A stretch of DNA of 64,000 nucleotides from an uncultured Myxococcales bacterium (GTDB taxonomy: Bacteria; Myxococcota; Myxococcia; Myxococcales; Myxococcaceae). Shown here piece by piece: positions 8,031 to 16,973 of this stretch. The notes under the pieces are model-generated. The model worked only from the letters and a program-made list of their open reading frames with translations. It had not been told where the DNA came from and did not search any database. Both the position numbers and the translations under genes were made by a program. Position 1 is the stretch's first letter. Every line of letters starts with the position of its first letter. The stretch lies in NCBI GenBank assembly GCA_937980205.1, contig CALJKW010000050.1, positions 186,001 to 250,000 on the forward strand. Direction: 5' to 3'.

Positions 8031-8776
8031 GGTTCCTCCTTGAAGTCCTTGAGCAGCCTCGCCGCTTCAGCGAGACGGTTGCGAATGGTGCGCCCGGTCA
8101 CCCCGCAGCGGGTCGCTGCCGTGGCCTCGTTGGGGTCCGTCGATTCGATCTTGTACCCGAGGCACCGGACCAGGGTGACCGCTTCGCGCACGTCGTCGGG
8201 GAGTGTTCGAATGGCTGCCAGCAGCTGCTCGCGGCGCGCGGACGTCTCGCCCTCCGCGAGGGATCCGTCGGATGAGGACTGCGTCTTCGTCTTGTCGTCG
8301 AATCCGGGCTGGGCAACTGGTTCGGACGGGAGATCCACGCCTTCCTGCCGCGACTTTTCCCGCAGCTGAATGCCGAGGCGCAGGGCCTTGAACGCCTGGT
8401 TGAATCTCACCTCGAAGAAGTCGAGCTGATTGGGATTCGGTCCATGTCCGTCAGAGGCGATCATCTCGGCGAGCCTGCCGAGGACTTCGTCGATCACGTG
8501 CCCGTCGTCGGTCTTGCTCTTCAACTTGAAGACGCACCTCCTGAGGAGCAGGGGCACAAGCTCGTTGACGACGCGGTCATTGCGCCGCCGAGCGTCGCGG
8601 ATCAGGTGAAGCAGCACCTCGGATCGCAGGTACCCGGGCGATGAGGGGCCGAGGGCAGCACGTTGCGCGATGACGGCAGGACTCTGAGCCAAGGCAACGT
8701 CGAGGTCGGCTTCGATTTCGGCTGGACGCGTGTAGGGCGTCCCGTTCCGGTGCACCTTTGAAAGTGGTCGTGCCAT
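8027..8776 (-). CDS. sigma-70-like (ECF-type) factor of the defence island
   Basis: This 249-residue protein has a C-terminal region-4-like HTH (LPDDVREAVTLVRCLGYK ... GVTGRTIRNRLAEAARL). An upstream helical block (VNELVPLLLRRCVFKL ... VIDEVLGRLAEMI) fits region 2. An acidic, Ser-rich linker separates them. It probably recruits RNA polymerase to its own set of promoters. ATG 8776 lies only 7 nt behind the AATTGG hexamer of a promoter-like element, so its mRNA may be leaderless. It is the first gene of the sigma / HTH / ImmA-helicase unit. Confidence 0.78.
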   Translation of the reverse strand: MARPLSKVHRNGTPYTRPAEIEADLDVALAQSPAVIAQRAALGPSSPGYLRSEVLLHLIRDARRRNDRVVNELVPLLLRRCVFKLKSKTDDGHVIDEVLGRLAEMIASDGHGPNPNQLDFFEVRFNQAFKALRLGIQLREKSRQEGVDLPSEPVAQPGFDDKTKTQSSSDGSLAEGETSARREQLLAAIRTLPDDVREAVTLVRCLGYKIESTDPNEATAATRCGVTGRTIRNRLAEAARLLKDFKEEP

Positions 8777-8783
8777 CGATCAC

Positions 8784-8816
8784 CCAATTCGACGGCGTCG
8801 CCCAACCCGGAAACGG
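8784..8816 (-). promoter_or_regulatory. island promoter-like element B (before the sigma-like gene)
   Basis: On the minus strand this is CCGTTTCCGGGTT, 14 bp, AATTGG, then 7 nt and the ATG of the sigma-like gene. The 13-mer is identical to element A. Confidence 0.62.
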
Positions 8817-8860
8817 CATGGGTTTCCTCTGAGACTCTGGTGGTTTGGCCGGGCCAACGG

Positions 8861-11305
8861 TCAGCCGCCGATCTCGATCGGCACACCGATCTGGGTCGCG
8901 ACCGGAGTGTAGACGTCGACCGCCGTCGTCTCGATCGAGACGACGAGCGAGTAGCGCACCTTCCTCGTCCAACGCTCGAGTGACTCACGCTCGCGCCACC
9001 AGCCGATGACGGGGAAGACTGCGACCGCGCCACGGCGGGCGAGGTCGACGGCTGTCCCCCGCCATACGTCACAGTGAACCGAGCCGCGCGTGCGGCGCAC
9101 AGGCCCGAGCAGCCAACCGGGCTCGGCGAGCGCCATGCCGTACGGCGACTCCTCCGGCAGTCGGGCGGCGGCGTTCATTCGACGAATGAACCTTGCGTCG
9201 TCGTCGGTCGGTGGGCGCACGGCGAACCGCAACATCGAGGAGGCATATCGGTGGTTGCCGCCCCAGCCGCGGTCGGAGGGGTTGGGCTCGACGAAGTATG
9301 AGAGCGTGACCCTGAGCTCGACGTGCTCTTCTCCGAGGCCTTCGAGCACGTCGCGCGGCCATGGGAGATCATGAACGTGCATCTCCTTCATCTTCTGGCC
9401 GCTCGAGTAGGGCTGAATCTCGCGCTGGACGATCAAGGTGAGCGCGTCGCGGGCGCTCCAGTTGAGCCGATCCTCACGTGGCACACCGAACCCGCAGATG
9501 CGGAGCGTGCGCTCAGCGTCTGCCTGCGAGCGCCATGGCTGGTAGCGCTGTTCCATCGCTGGCGTCCATCTGGCGGCATGGACCATCAGTGCCCGAAGGG
9601 TCTCCGGCCATAGGTTCGGGTATTCCGCCGAAAGGCGTGCGGCGAGCCGACCCGCGAGGGCTGCCGCAGCGCTCGTTCCGTCCGCGGTCGCGAGCACGCC
9701 GTCACCCGGGCGCGCTGTGGTCAACAACGCGAGGTCGGGGACAACGTCGGCGCCGCCTTCAGGTGGGCGGCCCAGGTTGCCACCCTCCATCACGATGTCC
9801 GGCTTGAACGGCCAGCTCGCGGTCCACGCGGCCGAGCAGGAGCCGACGGGCGCCAGACAGCCGAGCGGCGCCACAGGTCGCCAATCCCAAAACTGGGGAT
9901 CTTCAATTCTGACCTTCTCGGTGAAGGCGCCGACCGTGAGCGCATTCCACGCCTGGCCGGGCTCTTCGAGCGGCGCGGTCTCGGACCCGATCGGATACCG
10001 CGCCCACTGGTTCGGATCGCCGTTGCCGGCCGATTGAATGAAGAGGCGTGAAGTCGACCCTTCGCCGTAGCTCAAGGTGTCTACGGCCGCTGACCAAGAA
10101 GTAGGCCTACCGGTCGTACGTGTCGTGTCGCTCGTGACGGTGCTGACGATCGCGCGTCGCCGCTCGCCGTTCTCGATTTCGGCCAGGTACACGCCCTGCT
10201 GCGTCACGTGGCCGTAGAGCTGAGGATCGTTGCTGTCTGGCGGCGGTGGAAGGATCTTCGCCGCCTCGAGAAGGTGCGTCAGCTGAACCGGGTCGTTCGA
10301 CCCGATCACCGTCGAAAGGTCCCCGTACACTGCGAGGCCCGCCATCAGCGTTCCGTGATTCCAGCTGTCGTGAGTTCCCCAATCGGGGTTCACTGCATGG
10401 CAGTCCATCTCCGCGAGCACGTCCGCCAGCAGCACATGGCCGCGATCAACGCCACCGTCGAGGAGGGTCACGGCGACGTCCCGGCCGACCTGCTCGACGC
10501 GTGCGCGCAACCGCTGTGCCTGTTCCGCCTGCTCGCGCAGCGACTGTCGCAGGACACGCGAAGGAACCAGCGCGACGTTCCGCAGCTCCGCGATCGCCGA
10601 AGTGAGCAGCAATGCGTCGGCGAGCTGTTCGCGATTGGCGTGCGCGAGGACCACGGTGCGGTCGACCAGCTTCAGAGAGTCGGCGGCAACCTTGATGCCC
10701 GCTTCGCCGACCGCCGCGGCGAAGGCCTCGCGTGCTTGTTCGCCACTTCCGTCGCGCAGCCACACTTCCCACCACGTCACTGAGCCGGGAGGTGGAAGAC
10801 GATCGGCCGCGTCGGTCCACAGCGATTCGACCACCGCCATCTTGACTTGCTCGATGCTCTCGATGAGAGCTTGGTTCTTGGGCTTCCCGTGGATGAGCTG
10901 AGTCGCGTAGGCGGTCAACCGGTTGAGCAGGTGCGCGAGCCCCTGCATGGGAACGTAGGCCGCCGCGACGACGATGCGTCGGGAGCCTTCACCAACCTCA
11001 CGCACGGAGAGCAGTTCGATGTTGGCCGTGCGACTCTCGATGCTCGACAGCTGGAGCTCGTAGCCGGGCGCGCCTTCGAAGACGACCTGCACGCCGTCAT
11101 CGCGGGACTCGGGGAGAACTGCAGCGCGAAAGCCGACTCTGAGCTCCGCCTCTGCGATCAACTCGTCGATTTGTTGTCGGAGGCTCGCGGCATGGGCGGC
11201 ACGCGTCCGGCTCGGCGAGCTGCGCTCATTGACCGACCGGGGGGAGGTGTAGGCGATCGACTGCGGAGCGATCTCCAGGACGAGGTGACGCAGGCGCTGG
11301 GGCAT
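8861..11305 (-). CDS. ietS: subtilisin-like serine protease of an IetAS-type defence pair
   Basis: This 814-residue S8 peptidase keeps the full triad: Asp283 (VTLLDGGVD), His317 (WNHGTLMAG) and Ser545 (DGTSAAAALAG), with Asn428 in SAGNGD as oxyanion residue. It has no signal peptide, so it should work in the cytoplasm. The first 270 residues are a non-catalytic domain of unknown fold, and about 200 residues follow the protease core. It sits 37 bp behind an AAA ATPase gene; an ATPase plus subtilase pair is the published IetAS anti-phage architecture. Its ATG is 7 nt behind promoter-like element C. I infer ATP-gated proteolysis of phage or host proteins. Confidence 0.88.
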   Translation of the reverse strand: MPQRLRHLVLEIAPQSIAYTSPRSVNERSSPSRTRAAHAASLRQQIDELIAEAELRVGFRAAVLPESRDDGVQVVFEGAPGYELQLSSIESRTANIELLSVREVGEGSRRIVVAAAYVPMQGLAHLLNRLTAYATQLIHGKPKNQALIESIEQVKMAVVESLWTDAADRLPPPGSVTWWEVWLRDGSGEQAREAFAAAVGEAGIKVAADSLKLVDRTVVLAHANREQLADALLLTSAIAELRNVALVPSRVLRQSLREQAEQAQRLRARVEQVGRDVAVTLLDGGVDRGHVLLADVLAEMDCHAVNPDWGTHDSWNHGTLMAGLAVYGDLSTVIGSNDPVQLTHLLEAAKILPPPPDSNDPQLYGHVTQQGVYLAEIENGERRRAIVSTVTSDTTRTTGRPTSWSAAVDTLSYGEGSTSRLFIQSAGNGDPNQWARYPIGSETAPLEEPGQAWNALTVGAFTEKVRIEDPQFWDWRPVAPLGCLAPVGSCSAAWTASWPFKPDIVMEGGNLGRPPEGGADVVPDLALLTTARPGDGVLATADGTSAAAALAGRLAARLSAEYPNLWPETLRALMVHAARWTPAMEQRYQPWRSQADAERTLRICGFGVPREDRLNWSARDALTLIVQREIQPYSSGQKMKEMHVHDLPWPRDVLEGLGEEHVELRVTLSYFVEPNPSDRGWGGNHRYASSMLRFAVRPPTDDDARFIRRMNAAARLPEESPYGMALAEPGWLLGPVRRTRGSVHCDVWRGTAVDLARRGAVAVFPVIGWWRERESLERWTRKVRYSLVVSIETTAVDVYTPVATQIGVPIEIGG

Positions 11306-11312
11306 TCACCGC

Positions 11313-11342
11313 AGAATAGGAGAAGCCCACAAAACCCGGAAA
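11313..11342 (-). promoter_or_regulatory. island promoter-like element C (before ietS)
   Basis: On the minus strand: TTTCCGGGTT, 14 bp, TATTCT, 7 nt, ATG of ietS. The core decamer, the spacer and the 7-nt distance to the start codon match element B. The element begins directly at the ietA stop codon, so ietS may have its own promoter within the pair. Confidence 0.55.
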
Positions 11343-12323
11343 TCAGCGTCGCGTTTCGCGACGGTCCTGGAAAGCGCGCTCGAGTTTCGGGAGCTCGACG
11401 TGCTCGCGATCGGTCAGGAGCGCGTCCTTGAGCGCCTCCTGGCAGGCGCGGGTGATCTCCGCGTGGCTCAGGCCTGTGGCTGCGTGAGCCGCTGCCGCGA
11501 AGTCGAAGCCCGCGGGCGCAAAGAGGGCGAGCTTGTCTCGCAGCGTCCCGATGACCTGCTCTTCCGTCGGAAGGTCGTACTGAATGACGTCGTCGAACCG
11601 TCGGAAGAGGGCGGGGTCGAGCAGCTCGGGGTGATTCGTCCCGGCGATGATGATGCTGGTCGACTCGTCCTGCTCGAGGAACTGCAGGAACGAGTTCAAC
11701 ACGCGCCGGATCTCCCCGACGTCGTTCGTCTCGTTCCGCCGCTTGCCGATCGCATCGAACTCGTCGAACAGGTACACGCCCCGCGTTCGCGCCAGCGCGT
11801 CGAAGACCAGACGGAGCTTGGCGGCCGTCTCGCCCATGAACTTGGTGATGAGCCCGTCGAGCTGAACCGTGAACAAGGGCCAGCCGAGCTCGCCGGACAA
11901 CGCTGCCGCCGTCATCGTCTTTCCCGTCCCTGGAGGGCCAACGAGAAGCAGCTTCCGCCTGGGTGGAAGTCCATGGGAACGAAGCCGATCTTGCTGGCGC
12001 TGCTCGAGCAGGACACGTTCGAGCAACCCGCGGATCTTCGGCGAGAGCGCCATGTGAGCCAACCGCGTGGCCGGGTAGACGACGCTGAGCAACCCGGCAA
12101 GATCGCCCCGCGGTTGAGCGACGGGCACCGGGCGCCGGCCGGCATCGAGCACATGTCCCTGGCTCTTCGCCTTCTCGACCAGCTCGCGGAGGTCGCGCGC
12201 GAGGCGGACGTGGCCCTGCTTCGCAGAGTGAGCCGCAACTTGAAGGGCGACGCTCATGAAGCGCTCGTCGTCGCGCTCCGAATAGCTCTCGACGAGCGCC
12301 TTCAACTGTTCTGCGGTGGCCAC
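11343..12323 (-). CDS. ietA: AAA+ ATPase of an IetAS-type defence pair
   Basis: This 326-residue AAA+ ATPase has Walker A GPPGTGKT (129-136), Walker B YLFDEFDAI (184-192), sensor-1 IIAGTNHPELLD and a box VII-type arginine stretch ALFRRFDD. The N-terminal 90 residues are helical (LARDLRELVEKAKSQGH) and may bind the partner. It starts with GTG 12323. It pairs with the subtilase gene downstream, as in IetAS, where ATP hydrolysis is thought to control the protease. The closest folds are classical AAA proteins of the SpoVK/CDC48 group. Confidence 0.88.
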   Translation of the reverse strand: MATAEQLKALVESYSERDDERFMSVALQVAAHSAKQGHVRLARDLRELVEKAKSQGHVLDAGRRPVPVAQPRGDLAGLLSVVYPATRLAHMALSPKIRGLLERVLLEQRQQDRLRSHGLPPRRKLLLVGPPGTGKTMTAAALSGELGWPLFTVQLDGLITKFMGETAAKLRLVFDALARTRGVYLFDEFDAIGKRRNETNDVGEIRRVLNSFLQFLEQDESTSIIIAGTNHPELLDPALFRRFDDVIQYDLPTEEQVIGTLRDKLALFAPAGFDFAAAAHAATGLSHAEITRACQEALKDALLTDREHVELPKLERAFQDRRETRR

Positions 12324-12413
12324 GATCTCATTCTAGTGACGGTGTGGATCGCCGCATACCAATTGGCGAGCCTGCGTCCAGGCTCGGTCGAGCGGGCGTG
12401 TGATTCCGATCGC

Positions 12414-13640
12414 TTAGTTGAGCAGGTGCACCGGCGGGGCGGGCGGACGCGCCGCGGGGCGTGGACGCGCGAGGCCGATGTCGACCAGCGAGCGCTCCTG
12501 CTCCGTCACGCGATCGACCTGCAGGTGCGCGTACCGCTCGGTCACCTCGGTGGTCGAGTGGCCGAGGCGCTGCGCGAGCATCGCCAGGGAGCCACCGTTC
12601 ATCACGTACTGCGATGCATAGGTGTGGCGCGTCGCCTCGTACCAGCGCATGCCGGTGACGCCGACCTGCTCGAGTGCGACTTTCAACGCGCGATGCAGGT
12701 TGTGCTCCTTCACGAAGCGACCCCGGTGCCCGGTGGACGGGAAGCAGAGCTCGCCGATCGGGTTCGAAGCTCGGCGCCACGCGTGAAGCACTTCAACGAG
12801 GCTGTCGCTCATCGGAACGAGCCGACTCTCGTTGTCTTTGAGAGGACCCTCGACGCCGCCCTCAGCGGAGCGCTGAACGTGGATTCTGCGGTTGCGCAGG
12901 TCCACGTCAGACCACCGCAGAGCTCGAACCTCGCCGGTGCGCAGCCCCGCCAGCACGCCGACAGCGAACATCGCGCGCCACGGCGCATCGCGCGCCAGCT
13001 CAGGCAGGGCGAGGTAGACGCGGCGAATGTCCTCGCTCGTCTTGAGGTACGGCGTCTTGCGCGGGTCCCACTTGGGACCGATGGCTCGCCGCGTCGCCCG
13101 GTCGAGCCTTGCGACCGGGTTCTTCAGGTCCATGCCGTCATCGGCATGGTCCTGGTTCCAGTCGTTGAACATGCGGCTGACCGCGTTGAGGCAGTTCCTG
13201 ATGCTCTGCGGGGCGAGCTGTGGCCGGACGAACGCGATGAACTCCTTCACCCACTTCGGACTCTGAAGCTGATCGAGCGAGCGCTCGCCTGCGAAGGGCA
13301 GGATGTAGTGGTGCAGGCGCGCTCGGTCGTCCTTCCAGCTCCGGATTGCCGGCTTGCCGTCATGGCCCGGTGCCATTCGAAGCGCCAGCCAGTGCTTCGA
13401 GTAAGCAGAGAGCGTCGGGTACTCGAGTTTGGTCGTCGCGGGCGCGGCGTTCGCTGACTCAATGCCGAGCACGATCAGCGCAAGCCGCGCCTCGGCTCGG
13501 GGCTTGTCGGGACCGAAGCCGCCTTCGTAGTGCCAGCCGCCGCCAGCCCCCTTCCACTTGATCCAGTAGTTGGGCGTCGGCCGCTTGCCGCGATTGCGGT
13601 CGTACACGCAGCCGGTCTGCTTGGTTCTACGCCTTCGCAT
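12414..13640 (-). CDS. tyrosine recombinase / phage-type integrase
   Basis: This 408-residue integrase has an N-terminal arm-binding region, a core-binding SAM-like domain and a C-terminal catalytic domain with Arg in GLRTGEVRALRW, the His-x-x-Arg box ATRHTYAS, the second His region LGHS and the nucleophile Tyr in ERYAHL. ATG 13640 overlaps the excisionase-like gene by 14 bp. The pairing with a DNA-binding excisionase and nearby ParB and methyltransferase genes points to an integrative element. I found no tRNA gene beside it that would mark an att site. Confidence 0.93.
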   Translation of the reverse strand: MRRRRTKQTGCVYDRNRGKRPTPNYWIKWKGAGGGWHYEGGFGPDKPRAEARLALIVLGIESANAAPATTKLEYPTLSAYSKHWLALRMAPGHDGKPAIRSWKDDRARLHHYILPFAGERSLDQLQSPKWVKEFIAFVRPQLAPQSIRNCLNAVSRMFNDWNQDHADDGMDLKNPVARLDRATRRAIGPKWDPRKTPYLKTSEDIRRVYLALPELARDAPWRAMFAVGVLAGLRTGEVRALRWSDVDLRNRRIHVQRSAEGGVEGPLKDNESRLVPMSDSLVEVLHAWRRASNPIGELCFPSTGHRGRFVKEHNLHRALKVALEQVGVTGMRWYEATRHTYASQYVMNGGSLAMLAQRLGHSTTEVTERYAHLQVDRVTEQERSLVDIGLARPRPAARPPAPPVHLLN

Positions 13641-14103
13641 CGCCTGCAACAGGGGACTGCGGGAGGCGCTCGCCCTTTCGGTTCCGGCTCGAGGTGGTCC
13701 GAGGCCGGTACTCGGCGAACGGGTCTCGGTCGCCATGTTGCACTTCGATGGCGGCCGGCTCATGCCGCGCGGGCCGCGTCGACTTGAGATCGTGGCGAGC
13801 TGGATGGCGGTGGCGGGTCATGAACGCGTCGAGATCCTCGATGGCGAACAGCACCCTTCCGCCGAGCTCGACCCTGGCAATGTCTCCCCGCGCTTGGAGC
13901 CGGCGCAGCGTGCTCCCGCCGAGGCGCAGGTACTCGGCGGCCTCGTCCAGGTCGAGGTATCGCGTACGCGGGGGCGCTGGCGCGGTGACGCTCGCACGGT
14001 CGCACGCGAGCAGCTCGGCGACGCGCTTCGCGATCGACTCCGTCAACAGTCTGAGCAGGGTCTCCGCGGAGGGAACAGCAGCCTGGCCGGATTCAGTGCT
14101 CAC
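13627..14103 (-). CDS. excisionase-like MerR/HTH_17 DNA-binding protein
   Basis: This protein of about 158 residues has a compact winged-helix of the excisionase family: LDLDEAAEYLRLGGSTLRRL, then GDIARVELGGRVLFAIEDLD. The segments before and after it look unstructured, the latter basic (RNRKGERLPQ). GTG 14103 is taken as the start; TTG 14106 is equally possible. It overlaps the integrase gene, so it likely sets the direction of recombination or represses integrase. Confidence 0.8.
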   Translation of the reverse strand: MSTESGQAAVPSAETLLRLLTESIAKRVAELLACDRASVTAPAPPRTRYLDLDEAAEYLRLGGSTLRRLQARGDIARVELGGRVLFAIEDLDAFMTRHRHPARHDLKSTRPARHEPAAIEVQHGDRDPFAEYRPRTTSSRNRKGERLPQSPVAGDAKA

Positions 14104-14344
14104 CAACGCACGGTAGCGTCGCGGCAGAGTCGGGCGGCTGGGTTCGCCAGAACGCGTGCCAGTTCAGAGAAGGCGACGCTGGAAGCCCTGGCACGGATTG
14201 GGAGATTCCGTCCCGAGCGCAAGAACGCGCGTCGGAGCTCCCCGCAGGTCACCGCATTGTCGCTACTGTGCTCGTCGACCGCGCCGAGGCGCCGGTCAGG
14301 TCCGGCAATTCAGCCGGCCTCCGTTTCTCGAAGGAAGAACGCAC

Positions 14345-15382
14345 ATGTCCAACACGACCGACGTCAGCGGTGACACCGACAACCTCGCCTGCACCTCCGG
14401 CTCGAGCCCCCCGGCCATCAAGACGGTGAAGGTCGAAGACGTGGAGGTCGGCGAGGCGTGGCAGGGCGAAGGCCTCGACTCCGACATCGTCGCCGCTCTC
14501 GCCGACAGCATTCCGATGCACGGGATGCTGCACCCCATCACCGTGCGCGCACGTGGCGATCGCTACGCGCTGGTCGCGGGGCGCCACCGCCTGGAGGCCG
14601 CGAAGCGCGCGGGCCTCAGGGAGGTCGAGGTCAAGATCGTCGAAGTCGACGATGACGAAGCCATGGCGATGGGGCTGGTCGAGAACCTCAGGAGACGGAA
14701 GCTCAGCGCCTCCGACGAGACGGCCGCGCTCGTCAAGCTGCTGGCCATCGAAGCATGCATGACGGGCCGGGCGACGGAGGCGCAGGACGAGGAGCGGAGC
14801 GTTCCGCCGCGGAACACGGGCGTCACGCGAGTCGCGCGCAAGACCGGCAAGAGCAAGACAGCTGTCACTCAGGCCGCGAGCCGCCTGAAGAAGGCGCACC
14901 CGGATGTCCTGGCCGCCTTCAAAGCCAAGAGACTCAAGGCGGCCCAAGTCGACGAGCTCATCCGCCTCGAAATGAGCGAGCAGGCGAAGCTGCTCCCCGT
15001 CGCTGTCGGCTTGACCCGCGACCAGCTCCGAGCCCGTGTCGACGAGGCGCTCTCGCTCTCGCAGCCGATCGAGGACGACGCTGCAGATGCGGCACAGACG
15101 CTCGAGCCCGAGGTGAGCGCCGACAGATTCATCGCGACCGCCAAGAGCCTCCTGCAGGACGTGGAGCTCATCGAGGTCGGAGACCTGGATGACGTGCAAC
15201 GTCACGCTCTTCGAGAGCTCTCCGATGCGTTCTTGAAGGCGTTCAGACGGCTGAGCGACTCGCTGATTGGCCTCGCAGTAGCAGCCAAGATGGAAGAGGC
15301 ACTGGCGGCTACGGTCACCAGTTCCGACGCCGCCGCCGCAGACGGTGCAGTCGCCGCGGAGCCGTCGATGGGCCGGTGCTGA
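14345..15382 (+). CDS. ParB/RepB/Spo0J-family partition-type protein
   Basis: This 345-residue protein has a ParB N-terminal domain (DSIPMHGMLHPITVRARGD, then VAGRHRLEAAKRAGL and ENLRRRKLSASDETAAL), followed by a HTH region (VARKTGKSKTAVTQAASRL) and an acidic Ala-rich tail. ATG 14345 has a GGAAG site 8 nt upstream; the longer frame from 14156 has no coding character. The stop overlaps the next start (TGATG). No parA gene is adjacent, so this may be an orphan ParB of the mobile element that acts in maintenance or as a regulator. The box II sequence AGRHRLEA suggests a CTPase-type ParB, to be confirmed. Confidence 0.88.
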   Translation: MSNTTDVSGDTDNLACTSGSSPPAIKTVKVEDVEVGEAWQGEGLDSDIVAALADSIPMHGMLHPITVRARGDRYALVAGRHRLEAAKRAGLREVEVKIVEVDDDEAMAMGLVENLRRRKLSASDETAALVKLLAIEACMTGRATEAQDEERSVPPRNTGVTRVARKTGKSKTAVTQAASRLKKAHPDVLAAFKAKRLKAAQVDELIRLEMSEQAKLLPVAVGLTRDQLRARVDEALSLSQPIEDDAADAAQTLEPEVSADRFIATAKSLLQDVELIEVGDLDDVQRHALRELSDAFLKAFRRLSDSLIGLAVAAKMEEALAATVTSSDAAAADGAVAAEPSMGRC

Positions 15383-16959
15383 TGCTCCAAGATCCCATCA
15401 AAGTTATCACTCAGGGCAATCCCATCGATTGCCTTGATGATGTTGAAGGAGATCCTCGATTCGATCTTCCGAGCGACAGCTACACCCCTTCGTCCCCTGC
15501 TGAGCTCCGCAAGCAGGAACGAGAGGAGCGGCGGCGCCAGCAGGACACGAACATGCTCGAACTGCTGAAGACATCCTCGAGGGTGGAGGCCTTCCACGGG
15601 ACTGATGACTATCTCGCTGACCGCTTCGGCCTGCGGGGCAAGTCGACGGTGGGGAGGATCCTGAAGCGGCTCAAGCAGTCCAAGAAGATCATCTCCGACG
15701 TTCACCGGACGGAGGAGAACGGGCAGTGGCGCTGTTGGCGGAAGATCTACCTCGTCTCTCGTGCGAGCGCCGAAGTTGGCGCGATCCAACTCTGCCTACT
15801 GGTGATGGAGCTGGGCCTCGTAGAGGGCACGAGCCAGGAAGTCGTCAAGCTCTGTGGTCGCCTCCAGTGTACACCGCAGCAAATGTCGACCTGGGCGGAG
15901 GTCGCAGAGAAGAAGGGGTGGCTCGAGCTCACGCGTGAACCGTGGAGGCTCGCTGTTCCCCCTCACCAGCGGACGGCGGTCTGGGATGCACGCGATCGCC
16001 TTGGCGTGCGCCTCCCCAACCGGCGCGCCAAGGAGACCCGCGATTCGAACGGCAAGCTGATCGCAAGCGCCTCTACGTGGCGCCCGCTGCCAATCGCCGC
16101 ACAGCCCACCACCCGCGAGCTACTCCGCGCACACCTCCGGCGAGCCGTCGCGATCGACGGGTACACGCTCGAAACCACCCCCGAGCTCAGCCGGGCAATC
16201 GGTCGGAGCACCGCCCAGGTGAAGGTCGCTCTCGACGCGCTGTGCGCAGCTGGAGAATTCCACCGGCGACCCGTGAGTGCTCCGGGCTGTAAGAAGGGTC
16301 GAATCATCAGCGCTCAGCCGCTCTCCGATGACGCCGCATCGAAGCTCGGCCGCCGGGCGGCGGTCCCCAAGCCACCGGCGGTCGTCGTGCCCAGCGAGCT
16401 CGTGAACCGTTTCATCACCGAGGGCATCGCCGTTGAGCCCGATCGATACCGGGCGACGCCGGACGAGCTCCCCGCATTCGCGGTGCCCCAGAGGTTCGTG
16501 GACTCCATTCTCGCCGAGCGGGGCGGGGATCGAGATCCGCGTGCGCGCCCGACGGAGCACGATCTTGCCGACCGGATCGCGACGTACTTTCTCGATCTCC
16601 TCCGAGCGGATGCGCGCGAACGGCGGCTCCGTCTCGATGCGCATCGCATCGCAGCCACCGCTGCGGCCGTGCGGCGATGTGCCGCAAGACTGGTGCTCGC
16701 GGCGTTGACCGCCGGTCTCATCGGTCAGGTACAGGCGCACGCGCTCGCAACGAAGATCCGCGCGGAGCGGGCGACCTGGCTCGCCTCGTTGGCTACCGAG
16801 CCAGGCGCCGAGCCGACCGAGCGTGGCGTCCTCATGGCGGCGAACGTCCTGTTGGTCGGCATCTACCTGGACTGGACGAAGATGTTCAGGTCAGTCGTCC
16901 CGGCAGCTCAGGTCGAAGCCGTTGCCGAGGTACTCGCGCCGGCCCTGGAATCCAGATGA
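15382..16959 (+). CDS. element-borne winged-helix protein of unknown function
   Basis: This 525-residue protein is cytoplasmic and has no family I recognise. It has several short helix-turn-helix-like stretches (YLADRFGLRGKSTVGRILKRL near residue 80, and LSRAIGRSTAQVKVALDAL in the middle). This is reminiscent of replication-initiation or phage regulatory proteins with repeated winged helices. The C-terminal third is Ala-rich and helical. ATG 15382 overlaps the parB stop (TGATG), so both are translated together and likely act in the same maintenance function. GTG 15376 is an alternative start. Confidence 0.72.
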   Translation: MLQDPIKVITQGNPIDCLDDVEGDPRFDLPSDSYTPSSPAELRKQEREERRRQQDTNMLELLKTSSRVEAFHGTDDYLADRFGLRGKSTVGRILKRLKQSKKIISDVHRTEENGQWRCWRKIYLVSRASAEVGAIQLCLLVMELGLVEGTSQEVVKLCGRLQCTPQQMSTWAEVAEKKGWLELTREPWRLAVPPHQRTAVWDARDRLGVRLPNRRAKETRDSNGKLIASASTWRPLPIAAQPTTRELLRAHLRRAVAIDGYTLETTPELSRAIGRSTAQVKVALDALCAAGEFHRRPVSAPGCKKGRIISAQPLSDDAASKLGRRAAVPKPPAVVVPSELVNRFITEGIAVEPDRYRATPDELPAFAVPQRFVDSILAERGGDRDPRARPTEHDLADRIATYFLDLLRADARERRLRLDAHRIAATAAAVRRCAARLVLAALTAGLIGQVQAHALATKIRAERATWLASLATEPGAEPTERGVLMAANVLLVGIYLDWTKMFRSVVPAAQVEAVAEVLAPALESR

Positions 16960-16973
16960 CCGGCTTCCTGGTC

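Noticed and set aside
12324..12413. Promoter element of the island type before ietA
   Set aside because: CCAATTGG is present at 12359-12366 but the TTTCCGGGTT box is missing at the proper distance.
11400..13457. 685-residue plus-strand frame
   Set aside because: It runs antisense to ietA and the integrase, both of which have full motif sets; the frame has no domain and reflects GC-rich codon bias.
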